Positions 30,278 to 40,292 of a stretch of DNA of 64,000 nucleotides are shown one piece after another. This DNA is from Zoogloea sp041911615 (GTDB lineage: Bacteria > Pseudomonadota > Gammaproteobacteria > Burkholderiales > Rhodocyclaceae): the NCBI RefSeq assembly GCF_041911615.1, contig NZ_JAYROR010000127.1, positions 5,172-69,171 on the forward strand, in the 5' to 3' direction. The translations under genes and the position numbers were made by a program. A model generated the notes under the pieces. That model saw only the letters and a list, made by a program, of their open reading frames with translations. It ran no database searches and was not told the origin of the DNA. Position 1 is the stretch's first letter; the number at the start of each line of letters is the position of its first letter.

Positions 30278-32635
30278 ATGCTAGAAATCGAAATTGACGG
30301 AAAGCAGTTACAGGTTCCTGATGGCAGCACTGTCATGGAGGCTGCTACCAAGGTCGGTGCTTATGTGCCGCATTTCTGCTACCACAAGAAGCTGTCTATT
30401 GCGGCAAATTGCCGGATGTGTCTGGTTCAGGTCGAGAAGGCACCGAAGCCGTTGCCCGCTTGTGCCACGCCGGTCACCAATGGAATGAAAGTCTGGACTC
30501 ATTCCGAGCAGGCTGTCAAAGCCCAGAAGGGGGTGATGGAGTTTCTCCTGATCAACCACCCGCTGGATTGCCCTGTGTGTGACCAAGGTGGCGAATGCCA
30601 ACTACAGGATCTTTCGGTCGGCTACGGTGGTGTGCAGTCCCGTTATCAAGAAGAAAAGCGCGTGGTGGGCAACAAGGATCTGGGCCCGCTGGTCGCGACT
30701 GACATGACCCGGTGCATCAATTGCACGCGTTGTGTTCGTTTTACTTCGGAAATCGCCGGCCTGATGGAGCTCGGGCAGGCTTTCCGGGGTGAGCATGCCG
30801 AGATCATGCCGTTTGTCGAGAAGACGGTCGATACCGAGCTCTCCGGGAACATCATCGATCTTTGTCCGGTGGGTGCTTTGACCTCGAAGCCGTTCCGATT
30901 CGGTGCTCGTGCTTGGGAAATGTCCCGCCGAAAGTCTATCAGCCCTCACGACTCCCTCGGCAGCAACCTGATCGTTCAAGTGAAGAACGATGTCGTGAAG
31001 CGCGTTCTCCCGCTAGAGAACGAGGCGATCAACGAATGTTGGCTGTCGGACAAGGATCGTTTCTCATACGAAGCACTCAATAGCGCGGATCGTGTCACGA
31101 CGCCAATGATCAAGCAGGGCGGTCAGTGGATCGAAACTGACTGGCAGACAGCAGTCGAATACGTCGCCAATGGGTTGAATGCGATCAAGTCCGAGCATGG
31201 GGCGAGCGCCATCGGCGCGTTGGCTTCGCCTCATTCCACGCTTGAGGAACTGCATTTGTTGCAGGCGTTGGTTCGTGGCATCGGTTCTGACAATATTGAT
31301 TTCCGTCTCCGTCAGAGCGATTTTTCGCTCGATGGTGTCGGCGCGAGCGTACCTTGGCTCGGAATGCCGATTACAGACATTGCCAAGCTGGATCGATTGC
31401 TGATCGTGGGTAGCTTCTTCCGGAAAGATCATCCGCTTTTGGCGCAGCGCGTCCGTCAGGCAGCCAAGCGAGGTTTGAAGGTTTCTGCGGTCAATCCTGC
31501 CTTTGATGACTGGCAACTGCCAGTTCAGAACAAGGTTTGTGTCGCTCCGAGCAAGACCGTTGCGTCGCTGGCTGCAATTGCCGCCGCGCTTGCGAAGGCC
31601 ACCGAGCAGGCTGTGAGTGCCGAACTTGAGGGAGTCTGCGCTTCTGTTCAGATTACCGAAGAGGCGTCCGCGGTTGCGCAGAGTCTCGCAACTGGCCGGA
31701 AGGCGGCGATCCTGCTTGGCAATTTCGCTGCCCAACATCCCCGGTATGGTCAGATTTCCGCCCTAGCGGCCGAAATCGCACGACTCGCCCAGGCGAAATT
31801 GGGTGTGATCGGTGAAGCTGCGAATAGTGTTGGTGGCTATCTCGCAGGCGCGTTGCCGTTCGCGAAGGGGGGCCGCGGTTTGAATGCCGTCGAGATGCTT
31901 TCGCAGAATCTGAAGGCTTACCTCTTGCTGAGTGTGGATCCCGATCTCGATTTCGTTGATGGCGTTCGATCGGTTGCAGCATTGAAGCAGGCGGAGATGG
32001 TGGTCAGCCTCACTTCCTTCAAATCTGACCGGCTGCTCGAAGTGGCTGATGTCGTTCTGCCGATCGCGCCGTTTACGGAGACCGCGGGTACCTACGTCAA
32101 TTGTGAGGGCAGGGCGCAGTCTTTTTATCCGGTCGTCAAGGGGCTTGGAGAGTCTCGTCCGGGTTGGAAGGTGCTTCGCGTCATTGGTACCACGCTCGGT
32201 GTAAATGGCTTCGAGCAGGAGAGGATTGAGGATGTGCGTCAGGCTGTGTTGGCCGGCACTGAAGCAACGGCGCTGCCCGCTTTCCTGCCCGCCCTGCAGC
32301 AGGCAGACTGGCGTGTCGCTCAGGTCACCGGAGGGCTTGAGAGGGTCGCCGACGTTCCGATCTACGCGGCCGATTCTGTCGTTCGGCGTGCCGCCTCCCT
32401 TCAGGTAACCGTCGACGCCTCCGTCCCGGTCGCGCGCATGAATGTTATGACCATCGGCGCCTCGGGTCTGGTGTCGGGGAGCGAAGTTCGCGTCAAGTCT
32501 GCTTCAGGTGAGATTCGAGTCAAGTTGCAGGAAGATTCCGGCGTTGCTGATGGTTGCATCCGTCTTTCTGGAGCGCATGAAGCGACTTTCTTGCTGGGGT
32601 GCTTGCATGGTGAAGTCAAAGTGGAGCAGGTGTGA
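30278..32635 (+). CDS. nuoG: NADH-quinone oxidoreductase subunit G
   Basis: The 75-kDa electron-transfer subunit, 785 residues. The N-terminal ferredoxin-like domain has CYHKKLSIAANCRMCLVQVE for the 2Fe-2S cluster. HPLDCPVCDQGGECQLQ and CINCTRCVRF carry the [4Fe-4S] clusters. The molybdopterin-oxidoreductase-like body follows without an obvious molybdenum ligand, as is normal for NuoG. The stop codon abuts nuoH. Confidence 0.96.
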   Translation: MLEIEIDGKQLQVPDGSTVMEAATKVGAYVPHFCYHKKLSIAANCRMCLVQVEKAPKPLPACATPVTNGMKVWTHSEQAVKAQKGVMEFLLINHPLDCPVCDQGGECQLQDLSVGYGGVQSRYQEEKRVVGNKDLGPLVATDMTRCINCTRCVRFTSEIAGLMELGQAFRGEHAEIMPFVEKTVDTELSGNIIDLCPVGALTSKPFRFGARAWEMSRRKSISPHDSLGSNLIVQVKNDVVKRVLPLENEAINECWLSDKDRFSYEALNSADRVTTPMIKQGGQWIETDWQTAVEYVANGLNAIKSEHGASAIGALASPHSTLEELHLLQALVRGIGSDNIDFRLRQSDFSLDGVGASVPWLGMPITDIAKLDRLLIVGSFFRKDHPLLAQRVRQAAKRGLKVSAVNPAFDDWQLPVQNKVCVAPSKTVASLAAIAAALAKATEQAVSAELEGVCASVQITEEASAVAQSLATGRKAAILLGNFAAQHPRYGQISALAAEIARLAQAKLGVIGEAANSVGGYLAGALPFAKGGRGLNAVEMLSQNLKAYLLLSVDPDLDFVDGVRSVAALKQAEMVVSLTSFKSDRLLEVADVVLPIAPFTETAGTYVNCEGRAQSFYPVVKGLGESRPGWKVLRVIGTTLGVNGFEQERIEDVRQAVLAGTEATALPAFLPALQQADWRVAQVTGGLERVADVPIYAADSVVRRAASLQVTVDASVPVARMNVMTIGASGLVSGSEVRVKSASGEIRVKLQEDSGVADGCIRLSGAHEATFLLGCLHGEVKVEQV

Positions 32636-33684
32636 TGGAAGCCTTGATTGAACCGGTCTCTCAGTTTTTTGGTGGCGCTTGGCCGCTGGTTTGGGCGCTG
32701 GCTAAGATCGTCGGGATCATTGCCCCGCTTTTTCTTTGCGTTGCCTATTTGACGCTTGCCGAGCGTAAGGTCATTGGTTACATGCAGGTTCGGATTGGCC
32801 CTAACCGGGTCGGTCCGCGCGGTTTGCTGCAGCCGATTGCCGACGGCGTGAAGCTCCTGCTCAAGGAAATCATCGTTCCTTCAGGCTCAAGTAAAGCGTT
32901 GTTCATCGTAGGCCCGGTGCTTGCTTTGGGGCCCGCATTGGCAGCTTGGGCTGTCGTGCCGTTTTCCGAGGGCTGGGTGGTCGGCAACATTGATGCGGGG
33001 CTTCTCTTCCTGCTCGCGATCACCTCCATTGAAGTTTATGGCGTGATCATCGCGGCCTGGGCATCGAACTCCAAGTACGCCTTCCTTGGTGGTATGCGTG
33101 CAGCGGCGCAGATGGTGTCCTATGAAATTGCGATGGGTTTTGCGCTGGTTTGTGTCTTGATGGTCTCTTCCAGCCTGAATCTGACAGACATCGTCAACGC
33201 GCAAGGCAAAGGCCAGGGCGCTGATATGGGTCTTGGTATCCTGAGCTGGAATTGGATTCCGCTGTTGCCGATGTTCGTTGTTTACCTGATTTCCGGTATC
33301 GCTGAAACCAACCGCGCACCTTTTGACGTGGTTGAAGGTGAATCCGAGATCGTCGCCGGCCACATGATCGAATATTCGGGCATGGCTTTTGCCCTCTTCT
33401 TCCTCGGCGAATACGCGAACATGATCTTGGTTTCGGCATTGACCTCGATCCTGTTCCTCGGGGGGTGGCTGTCACCCGTTGGGTTCCTGCCTGATGGATT
33501 TGTCTGGCTGGCGCTCAAGACGTCGTTCATCCTGTTCCTGTTTCTTTGGTTCCGTGCGACTTTCCCTCGGTTCCGTTACGACCACATCATGCGACTCGGT
33601 TGGAAGGTTTTTATTCCGCTGACGTTGGTTTGGGTGGTAGTGGTTGCCGTATGGGTAATGTCGCCGTGGTCTATCTGGAAGTGA
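32635..33684 (+). CDS. nuoH: NADH-quinone oxidoreductase subunit H
   Basis: Membrane subunit at the junction with the peripheral arm that forms the quinone channel. The 349-residue protein has LTLAERKVIGYMQVRIGPNR, the acidic loop AETNRAPFDVVEGESEIVAG and about eight helices. The ATG at 32635 shares one base with the nuoG stop; a GTG at 32632 would add one residue. Confidence 0.96.
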   Translation: MEALIEPVSQFFGGAWPLVWALAKIVGIIAPLFLCVAYLTLAERKVIGYMQVRIGPNRVGPRGLLQPIADGVKLLLKEIIVPSGSSKALFIVGPVLALGPALAAWAVVPFSEGWVVGNIDAGLLFLLAITSIEVYGVIIAAWASNSKYAFLGGMRAAAQMVSYEIAMGFALVCVLMVSSSLNLTDIVNAQGKGQGADMGLGILSWNWIPLLPMFVVYLISGIAETNRAPFDVVEGESEIVAGHMIEYSGMAFALFFLGEYANMILVSALTSILFLGGWLSPVGFLPDGFVWLALKTSFILFLFLWFRATFPRFRYDHIMRLGWKVFIPLTLVWVVVVAVWVMSPWSIWK

Positions 33685-33694
33685 GGGCTTTCTA

Positions 33695-34183
33695 ATGAGT
33701 TTCATGAAAGATTATGTTGGGAGCCTTTTCCTCAAAGAGCTGTTGAAGGGGATGGCGCTTACTGGTCGGCATTTATTTGCCAGGAAGATCACAGTACAGT
33801 TTCCCGAGGAAAAAACACCCCAGAGCCCTCGCTTTCGCGGACTTCATGCATTGCGTCGCTATCCGAACGGAGAGGAGCGATGTATCGCATGCAAGCTTTG
33901 CGAAGCGATCTGCCCGGCGTTGGCCATTACGATCGATTCTGAGCAAAGAGACGATGGTTCCCGTCGTACCAGCCGTTACGATATTGATCTGACCAAATGC
34001 ATCTTTTGCGGCTTTTGCGAGGAGGCATGTCCGGTTGATGCGATCGTCGAAACCCGCGTATTTGAATATCACGGGGAAAAACGCGGCGATCTTTATTACA
34101 CCAAGCAGATGCTGCTCGCTGTCGGTGACAAGTATGAGTCTCAGATCGCTAAGGATCGTGAAGTTGACTCTAAATACCGGTGA
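33695..34183 (+). CDS. nuoI: NADH-quinone oxidoreductase subunit I
   Basis: The 23-kDa ferredoxin-like subunit with two [4Fe-4S] clusters (N6a/N6b). The 162-residue protein has the two motifs RCIACKLCEAICPALAI and KCIFCGFCEEACPVDAI, and the FRGLHALRRYPNGEERC segment before them. Confidence 0.97.
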   Translation: MSFMKDYVGSLFLKELLKGMALTGRHLFARKITVQFPEEKTPQSPRFRGLHALRRYPNGEERCIACKLCEAICPALAITIDSEQRDDGSRRTSRYDIDLTKCIFCGFCEEACPVDAIVETRVFEYHGEKRGDLYYTKQMLLAVGDKYESQIAKDREVDSKYR

Positions 34184-34223
34184 GCTTGCTTCGGTGGGTT
34201 GTTAATACATAACGGGATGTGCT

Positions 34224-34826
34224 ATGGATTTCCAGACAGTCATTTTTTATTTTTTTTCGACGATATTGGTGTTGGCGTCGTTGCGCGTGATCACCGCTAG
34301 AAATCCGGTTCATGCCGCCCTTTTTCTCGTACTTGCCTTCTTTACCGCAGGCGGGATTTGGATGCTGTTGCACGCGGAATTCCTGGCGATCGCGCTTGTT
34401 CTCGTGTACGTCGGCGCGGTAATGGTCTTGTTCCTGTTTGTAGTGATGATGCTTGATATCAACCTCGAGCGCATCCGGCAGGGGTTCTGGAGCTATCTCC
34501 CGGTAGGAGCTTTGATTGGCGTTTTGATGGTCGTCGAGATGGTGATGGTGCTGGGCGGGCGTTACTTCGGACTTGAGGGCATGCCTCAGCCTAGTGACGT
34601 TCCGGCTGGTTACAGCAACACCAAGGAATTGGGGCGCCTGATCTATACGGATTATGTTTATCCCTTTGAGCTTGCTTCCATCGTGCTGCTTGTGGCCATG
34701 ATTGCAGCCGTTGCTCTGACGCTTCGCAAGCGGAACAACGTCAAGAAGGTGGACCCGGCACAGCAGGTGGCGGTCAAGCGCGATGATCGTGTGCGCATCG
34801 TTCGCATGAATACTGAAAAGAATTGA
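34224..34826 (+). CDS. nuoJ: NADH-quinone oxidoreductase subunit J
   Basis: Membrane subunit of the proton-pumping arm, 200 residues. It has about five helices and the conserved VHAALFLVLAFFTAGGIWML and LVYVGAVMVLFLFVVMMLDI segments. A basic C-terminal tail of about 30 residues follows the last helix. Confidence 0.95.
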   Translation: MDFQTVIFYFFSTILVLASLRVITARNPVHAALFLVLAFFTAGGIWMLLHAEFLAIALVLVYVGAVMVLFLFVVMMLDINLERIRQGFWSYLPVGALIGVLMVVEMVMVLGGRYFGLEGMPQPSDVPAGYSNTKELGRLIYTDYVYPFELASIVLLVAMIAAVALTLRKRNNVKKVDPAQQVAVKRDDRVRIVRMNTEKN

Positions 34827-34854
34827 GCCGCACGGGCGCTTGGAGGAATAGCAC

Positions 34855-35160
34855 ATGCTTTCGTTGTCTCACTACCTGATACTCGGCGCGATTCTTTTCG
34901 CTATCAGCGTCGTTGGTATTTTTCTGAACCGGAAGAACCTGATCGTTCTTCTTATGGCCATCGAGCTGATGCTGCTGGCGGTCAATATTAATTTCGTCGC
35001 GTTCTCTTACTATCTGGGCGACGCAGCCGGACAGATTTTCGTGTTTTTCATTCTGACGGTGGCGGCGGCCGAGTCAGCGATCGGTTTGGCGATCCTGGTG
35101 GCTCTGTTCCGCAATCTTCGAACAATTCATGTTGATGACTTGGATAGTCTTAAGGGATAA
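34855..35160 (+). CDS. nuoK: NADH-quinone oxidoreductase subunit K
   Basis: Three-helix membrane subunit, 101 residues. It has the conserved intramembrane Glu in LLMAIELMLLAVNINFVAFS and the second Glu in TVAAAESAIGLAILVALFR. Length is exactly typical. Confidence 0.97.
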   Translation: MLSLSHYLILGAILFAISVVGIFLNRKNLIVLLMAIELMLLAVNINFVAFSYYLGDAAGQIFVFFILTVAAAESAIGLAILVALFRNLRTIHVDDLDSLKG

Positions 35161-35172
35161 GGAAGCTTTTCG

Positions 35173-37197
35173 ATGACTGGGATTCAGAAGCTCTATCTTT
35201 TAGTGCCGCTTGCGCCTTTGTTCGGTGCGATTGTGGCTGGATTGTTCGGGAAGGTGGTAGGACGCACGGGCGCGCATATCGTCACGATCCTCGGTGTCGC
35301 CGTTTCCTTCGCTTGCTCCGTTCTGATCTATCAGGACGTGCAGGCTGGCAATGTCTTCAACGGTACGCTTTACACGTGGGCTACATCGGGCGCGTTGAAG
35401 CTCGAGGTCGGTTTCCTCATCGATTCGCTGACGGTGATGATGATGCTGGTCGTCACGTTTGTGTCGCTCATGGTGCATATCTACACCATCGGTTATATGT
35501 CGGAGGATCCCGGCTATCAGCGCTTTTTCAGCTATATCTCATTGTTCACCTTTTCGATGTTGATGCTGGTCATGTCAAACAACTTCCTCCAGCTGTTTTT
35601 CGGCTGGGAAGCGGTTGGTTTGGTGTCGTACCTGCTCATCGGGTTCTGGTATACGCGTCCGACGGCAATTTTCGCCAACATGAAAGCGTTTCTTGTTAAT
35701 CGTGTTGGTGACTTCGGCTTCCTCCTGGGCATCGGTTTGGTTGCGGCCTATGCGGGTACGCTCAACTACTACGAGGTGTTTGGTAAGGCAACTCAGCTTG
35801 CTTCGATGACGGTTCCGGAAACTGGCTGGCCTCTGATCACTGCGATCTGTATTGGTTTGTTCATCGGAGCAATGGGTAAGTCCGCGCAAGTGCCGCTCCA
35901 CGTCTGGCTGCCTGATTCTATGGAAGGCCCGACTCCGATTTCCGCACTGATTCACGCGGCCACGATGGTGACCGCAGGGATTTTCATGGTTGCGCGGATG
36001 TCTCCGCTGTTCGAACTCTCTGAAGCTGCGCTGTCCTTCGTGTTGGTTATCGGCGCGACCACTGCGCTGTTTATGGGTTTCCTCGGGATCGTCCAGAACG
36101 ACATCAAGCGTGTCGTGGCGTACTCGACGCTGTCGCAGCTTGGTTACATGACAGTCGCGCTTGGCGTTTCGGCGTATTCTGCTGCAGTCTTTCATCTTAT
36201 GACGCACGCGTTCTTCAAGGCGCTTCTGTTCCTTGGTGCGGGTTCGGTCATCATCGGCATGCACCATGATCAGGACATGCGCAATATGGGCGGTCTGTGG
36301 AAGTACATGCCGATCACTTGGTTCACCTCGTTGATTGGCTCACTTGCTCTGATCGGTTTCCCGTTCTTCTCCGGTTTCTACTCAAAGGATTCGATCATTG
36401 AGGCTGTGGCGCTATCGCACGTTCCCGGTGCGTCCTATGCTTACTTCTGTGTCATCGCTGGCGTTTTCGTTACTGCGTTCTATTCCTTCCGAATGTATTT
36501 CCTCGTTTTCCACGGCGAGGAACGTTTCGGCAAGGCTCATGCCTCGCATGATGAACATAACGATCATCACGAGGATGATGCTCATCATGACGAGCACCAC
36601 CATGGTCTCGCTCCGGGTCAAAAGCCCCATGAGTCTCCTTGGGTAGTTACATTGCCCCTCGTTCTGCTGGCGATTCCGTCCGTATTGGTTGGTTATTTCA
36701 CGATCATGCCGATGCTTTTCGGTGACTGGTTTAAGGGTGTGATCTTCTTTGGTGAGAATCACCACGGTATGGCCGAGCTCGCCGAAGAGTTCCATGGGCC
36801 TGTCGCGATGGCGCTTCATGGTCTCACTTCGCTGCCCTTCGCTCTGGCGATGGGTGGGGTGATTGTCGCTTGGTTCTTCTATATGGTCGCGCCGTCGATC
36901 CCGGCTGCAATCATGAAAGCGTGCAAGCCGATCTACACGCTGCTGGAGAACAAGTACTACTTCGACAAGTTCAACGAGTTCGTGTTTGCAGGCGGGGCTC
37001 GTCTGCTGGGTCGCGGTCTCTGGAAGGTCGGCGATCAGGCGCTGATCGATGGGATGATCGTGAACGGTTCCGCGAAGGCAGTGGGCCTGATTGCCCAATT
37101 GTCGCGTCTCTTCCAGAGTGGCCATGTGTACCAGTACGCCTTCTCGATGATTATCGGTGTCTTCATCCTGCTGACCTTTTGGTTCAATCGCGGCTGA
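35173..37197 (+). CDS. nuoL: NADH-quinone oxidoreductase subunit L
   Basis: Largest antiporter-like proton-pumping subunit with the long lateral helix, 674 residues. Conserved parts include FFGWEAVGLVSYLLIGFW, GKSAQVPLHVWLPDSMEGPT, LIHAATMVTAGIFMVARMSP and AYSTLSQLGYMTVALGV. A hydrophilic loop near residues 455-480 carries ten His among many Asp/Glu (reported separately). The C-terminal helical anchor follows. Confidence 0.96.
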   Translation: MTGIQKLYLLVPLAPLFGAIVAGLFGKVVGRTGAHIVTILGVAVSFACSVLIYQDVQAGNVFNGTLYTWATSGALKLEVGFLIDSLTVMMMLVVTFVSLMVHIYTIGYMSEDPGYQRFFSYISLFTFSMLMLVMSNNFLQLFFGWEAVGLVSYLLIGFWYTRPTAIFANMKAFLVNRVGDFGFLLGIGLVAAYAGTLNYYEVFGKATQLASMTVPETGWPLITAICIGLFIGAMGKSAQVPLHVWLPDSMEGPTPISALIHAATMVTAGIFMVARMSPLFELSEAALSFVLVIGATTALFMGFLGIVQNDIKRVVAYSTLSQLGYMTVALGVSAYSAAVFHLMTHAFFKALLFLGAGSVIIGMHHDQDMRNMGGLWKYMPITWFTSLIGSLALIGFPFFSGFYSKDSIIEAVALSHVPGASYAYFCVIAGVFVTAFYSFRMYFLVFHGEERFGKAHASHDEHNDHHEDDAHHDEHHHGLAPGQKPHESPWVVTLPLVLLAIPSVLVGYFTIMPMLFGDWFKGVIFFGENHHGMAELAEEFHGPVAMALHGLTSLPFALAMGGVIVAWFFYMVAPSIPAAIMKACKPIYTLLENKYYFDKFNEFVFAGGARLLGRGLWKVGDQALIDGMIVNGSAKAVGLIAQLSRLFQSGHVYQYAFSMIIGVFILLTFWFNRG

Positions 37198-37282
37198 GTG
37201 ATTCTCCGACCGGTTACAGTTTTGTTGGATTCATGATTTAGGACTTGTGCGCGTAGTTCGGCGCATAGAACGGAAAGTAGAG

Positions 37283-38770
37283 ATGACGGGTAATCCTATT
37301 CCATTCCTCAGCCTCGCGATTTGGGTTCCGATCGTTGGCGGTATCCTGGTGCTTGCATCGGGCTCCGATCGCAACGCACAGGCGGCGCGCTTCATGGCGT
37401 TGGCTTTTGCGCTGGCTGGCCTCGCGGTGAGTGTCCCGCTTTACACATCCTTTGATGTAAGCACCAGCGCGATGCAATTCGTCGAGTCCTATCCCTGGAT
37501 TCCGCGCTTCAACATCAACTACACGCTTGGCGTGGATGGCATCTCGATGCTGTTCGTGCTCCTGAACAGCTTCATCACATTGATCGTTGTTATCGCGGGC
37601 TGGGAGGTGATTCAGGAAAAAGTCGCACAGTACATGGCGGCCTTCCTGATTATGTCTGGCTTGATTAACGGTATCTTCAGTGCATTGGACGGGGTGCTCT
37701 TCTATGTCTTTTTTGAGGCGTCGTTGATTCCGCTGTTCATCATCATTGGTGTCTGGGGTGGTCCGAATCGGGTTTATGCAGCGATCAAGTTCTTCCTTTA
37801 CACGCTGGCGGGTTCCCTGCTGATGCTGATCGCGCTCCTGTATCTGTTCATGGAGTCTGGTGGTAGCTTCAGCATTCTCGATTGGCACCAGCTGAAGCTC
37901 GGCATGGACGTGCAGACACTCATCTTCTGGGCTTTCCTGGTGTCGTTCGCAGTCAAGGTGCCGATGTTCCCGGTACATACCTGGCTGCCAGATGCGCACG
38001 TCGAGGCGCCCACCGGTGGCTCCATCGTACTGGCGGCGATTGGTTTGAAGCTCGGTGCATACGGCTTTCTGCGGTTTTCGCTACCGATCGCACCGGATGC
38101 CAGCCATGCCTTTGCTCCGATGATGATCACCTTGTCTCTGATTGCAGTCATCTATATCGGTTTTGTGGCGCTTGTGCAGACCGACATGAAGAAGCTTGTT
38201 GCCTACTCCTCGATTTCCCACATGGGTTTCGTGACGCTCGGCTTCTTCATTTTCAACCCGCTGGGTATAGAGGGTGCGCTGGTTCAGATGATTTCTCACG
38301 GCTTCGTCTCTGGTGCGATGTTTGCCTGTATCGGCGTTCTTTACGACCGCATGCATTCGCGTCAGATTGCTGATTACGGCGGTGTTGTGAATGTCATGCC
38401 CAAGTTTGCAGCGTTGTTCATGCTCTTTGCGATGGCGAATTCCGGTTTGCCTGCGACGTCCGGTTTTGTGGGTGAGTTCATGGTTGCGCTGGGCGCCGTC
38501 CAGCACAATTTCTGGGTGGGCTTCGCTGCCGCCACGACGCTGATTGTTGGTGCTGCTTACACGTTGTGGATGTACAAGCGTGTTGTGTTCGGCGAGGTCG
38601 CCAATGACCATGTTGCCGAATTGACAGATATCAACAATCGGGAATTCGTCTTCCTGGTTGTTCTGGCGGTTTGTGTGCTGGCGATGGGTATCTACCCGTT
38701 CCCTGTTACAGAGGTTATGCATGCTTCTGTCAATGATCTGCTGAAGCATGTGGCGGTGAGCAAGCTTTAA
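37283..38770 (+). CDS. nuoM: NADH-quinone oxidoreductase subunit M
   Basis: Antiporter-like proton-pumping subunit, 495 residues. It has INYTLGVDGISMLFVLLNSF, FYVFFEASLIPLFIIIGVWG (the conserved Glu), VPMFPVHTWLPDAHVEAPT and YSSISHMGFVTLGFF. ATG 37283 fits the family start MTGNPIPFLSLAIW; 12 additional in-frame codons upstream were not used. It starts 85 bases after nuoL. Confidence 0.96.
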   Translation: MTGNPIPFLSLAIWVPIVGGILVLASGSDRNAQAARFMALAFALAGLAVSVPLYTSFDVSTSAMQFVESYPWIPRFNINYTLGVDGISMLFVLLNSFITLIVVIAGWEVIQEKVAQYMAAFLIMSGLINGIFSALDGVLFYVFFEASLIPLFIIIGVWGGPNRVYAAIKFFLYTLAGSLLMLIALLYLFMESGGSFSILDWHQLKLGMDVQTLIFWAFLVSFAVKVPMFPVHTWLPDAHVEAPTGGSIVLAAIGLKLGAYGFLRFSLPIAPDASHAFAPMMITLSLIAVIYIGFVALVQTDMKKLVAYSSISHMGFVTLGFFIFNPLGIEGALVQMISHGFVSGAMFACIGVLYDRMHSRQIADYGGVVNVMPKFAALFMLFAMANSGLPATSGFVGEFMVALGAVQHNFWVGFAAATTLIVGAAYTLWMYKRVVFGEVANDHVAELTDINNREFVFLVVLAVCVLAMGIYPFPVTEVMHASVNDLLKHVAVSKL

Positions 38771-38811
38771 CTGGCTGACCGATACGAATACCTTCTGATT
38801 GTGGCCTTGAT

Positions 38812-40278
38812 ATGAACTTTGTTATCCCGGATTTTTACCCTGCAGCAGCTGAGCTGTTTGTGGTGGCAATGTCGTTTGTGGTTCTTATGGCAGGAACGTT
38901 TGTCAAAGAATCGCGATCGCTGGTCTACTACTTGACCCAGCTCACCTTGTTCGGTGCGGCGGGCATCACCTTGGTATTCATGGACGGTCAGGTGAGCTTC
39001 ACGTTCAGCAACATGTACGTGGATGACTTGATGGGCGACTTCCTGAAGTTGATGCTTTATTTCGCGGTGGCTATCGTGCTGTTGTATTCGCGCGGTTACA
39101 TGCGGGATCGGAAGATCGAGACCACCGAGTACTACGTGCTCGCCATTTATGCCACCCTGGGGATGATGGTGATGATCGCCGCCAATCATTTCCTTACGTT
39201 GTATTTGGGTCTCGAGCTGCTCTCGCTGTCGTTGTACGCAATGGTTGCACTTCAGCGGGATTCTGCGCGGGCAACCGAGGCGGCGATGAAGTATTTTGTG
39301 CTTGGCGCACTGGCATCGGGTTTGCTGCTGTACGGCATTTCTATGCTTTACGGTGCAACCGGTACGCTGGAGATCTCCGGTGTGGCGCAGTCGATCTACC
39401 ATCAGGCCGGTAACAAGACTGTTCTGATGTTCGGCCTCGTTTTCGTTGTCGCAGGGCTGGCGTTCAAGCTAGGTGTCGTGCCGTTCCACATGTGGATTCC
39501 TGACGTCTATCATGGCGCTCCGACTTCGATCACGCTGATGATCGCGTCGGCGCCGAAGCTGGCTGCGTTTGCTATGGCCATGCGACTGTTGGTGAACGGC
39601 CTGTTCGAACTGGCAGATCAGTGGCAATCGATGTTGATGTTCCTTGCCGTGTTGTCGATCGTCTTGGGCAATCTGGCTGCCATTGCTCAGTCGAACATCA
39701 AGCGTATGCTCGGTTACTCCGGCATTTCCCATATGGGCTTCATGCTGCTCGGTCTGATGTCCGGTGTGGTGGGTGGTGATCGGCACTTTGCGCTAAATGC
39801 CTACAGCTCTTCAATGTTCTATGTCGTTTCGTACGTGTTGATGAGTCTCGCGTCGTTCGGCGTCCTCATTCTGTTGTCGCGTTCCGGCGTCGAGGTCGAA
39901 ACCCTCGACGATCTCAAAGGCTTGAACAAGCGCAGTTCGTGGTTTGCGGGTGTGATGGCGATGGTGATGTTCTCTATGGCGGGCATCCCGTTCTTCATCG
40001 GTTTCTTTGCGAAGTTCTCGGTGCTGCAGGCGGTCGTCGCAGCGGGTTATATCTGGGTCGCGATTCTCGCTGTGGTGATGTCGCTGATTGGTGCGTTCTA
40101 TTACCTCCGTGTGGTCAAGGTGATGTTTTTCGACGAGCCGGTGGACACTACCCCGATCGTCGCTCCGGCTGAAATGCGCGTTCTGCTGTCGATCAACGGG
40201 GTTGCGATTGCGGCTCTTGGCCTGATGCCGCAAGCGTTGATGTCGCTTTGCGCATATTCTCTGCTCGGATCTCTTTGA
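38812..40278 (+). CDS. nuoN: NADH-quinone oxidoreductase subunit N
   Basis: Last complex I subunit, antiporter-like, 488 residues. Conserved parts are FLTLYLGLELLSLSLYAMVA, YFVLGALASGLLLYGISMLY, VVPFHMWIPDVYHGAPTSIT and MLGYSGISHMGFMLLGLM. It closes the nuo operon and is followed 14 bases later by a small membrane protein gene. Confidence 0.96.
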   Translation: MNFVIPDFYPAAAELFVVAMSFVVLMAGTFVKESRSLVYYLTQLTLFGAAGITLVFMDGQVSFTFSNMYVDDLMGDFLKLMLYFAVAIVLLYSRGYMRDRKIETTEYYVLAIYATLGMMVMIAANHFLTLYLGLELLSLSLYAMVALQRDSARATEAAMKYFVLGALASGLLLYGISMLYGATGTLEISGVAQSIYHQAGNKTVLMFGLVFVVAGLAFKLGVVPFHMWIPDVYHGAPTSITLMIASAPKLAAFAMAMRLLVNGLFELADQWQSMLMFLAVLSIVLGNLAAIAQSNIKRMLGYSGISHMGFMLLGLMSGVVGGDRHFALNAYSSSMFYVVSYVLMSLASFGVLILLSRSGVEVETLDDLKGLNKRSSWFAGVMAMVMFSMAGIPFFIGFFAKFSVLQAVVAAGYIWVAILAVVMSLIGAFYYLRVVKVMFFDEPVDTTPIVAPAEMRVLLSINGVAIAALGLMPQALMSLCAYSLLGSL

Positions 40279-40292
40279 GATTCGACTCGGTC

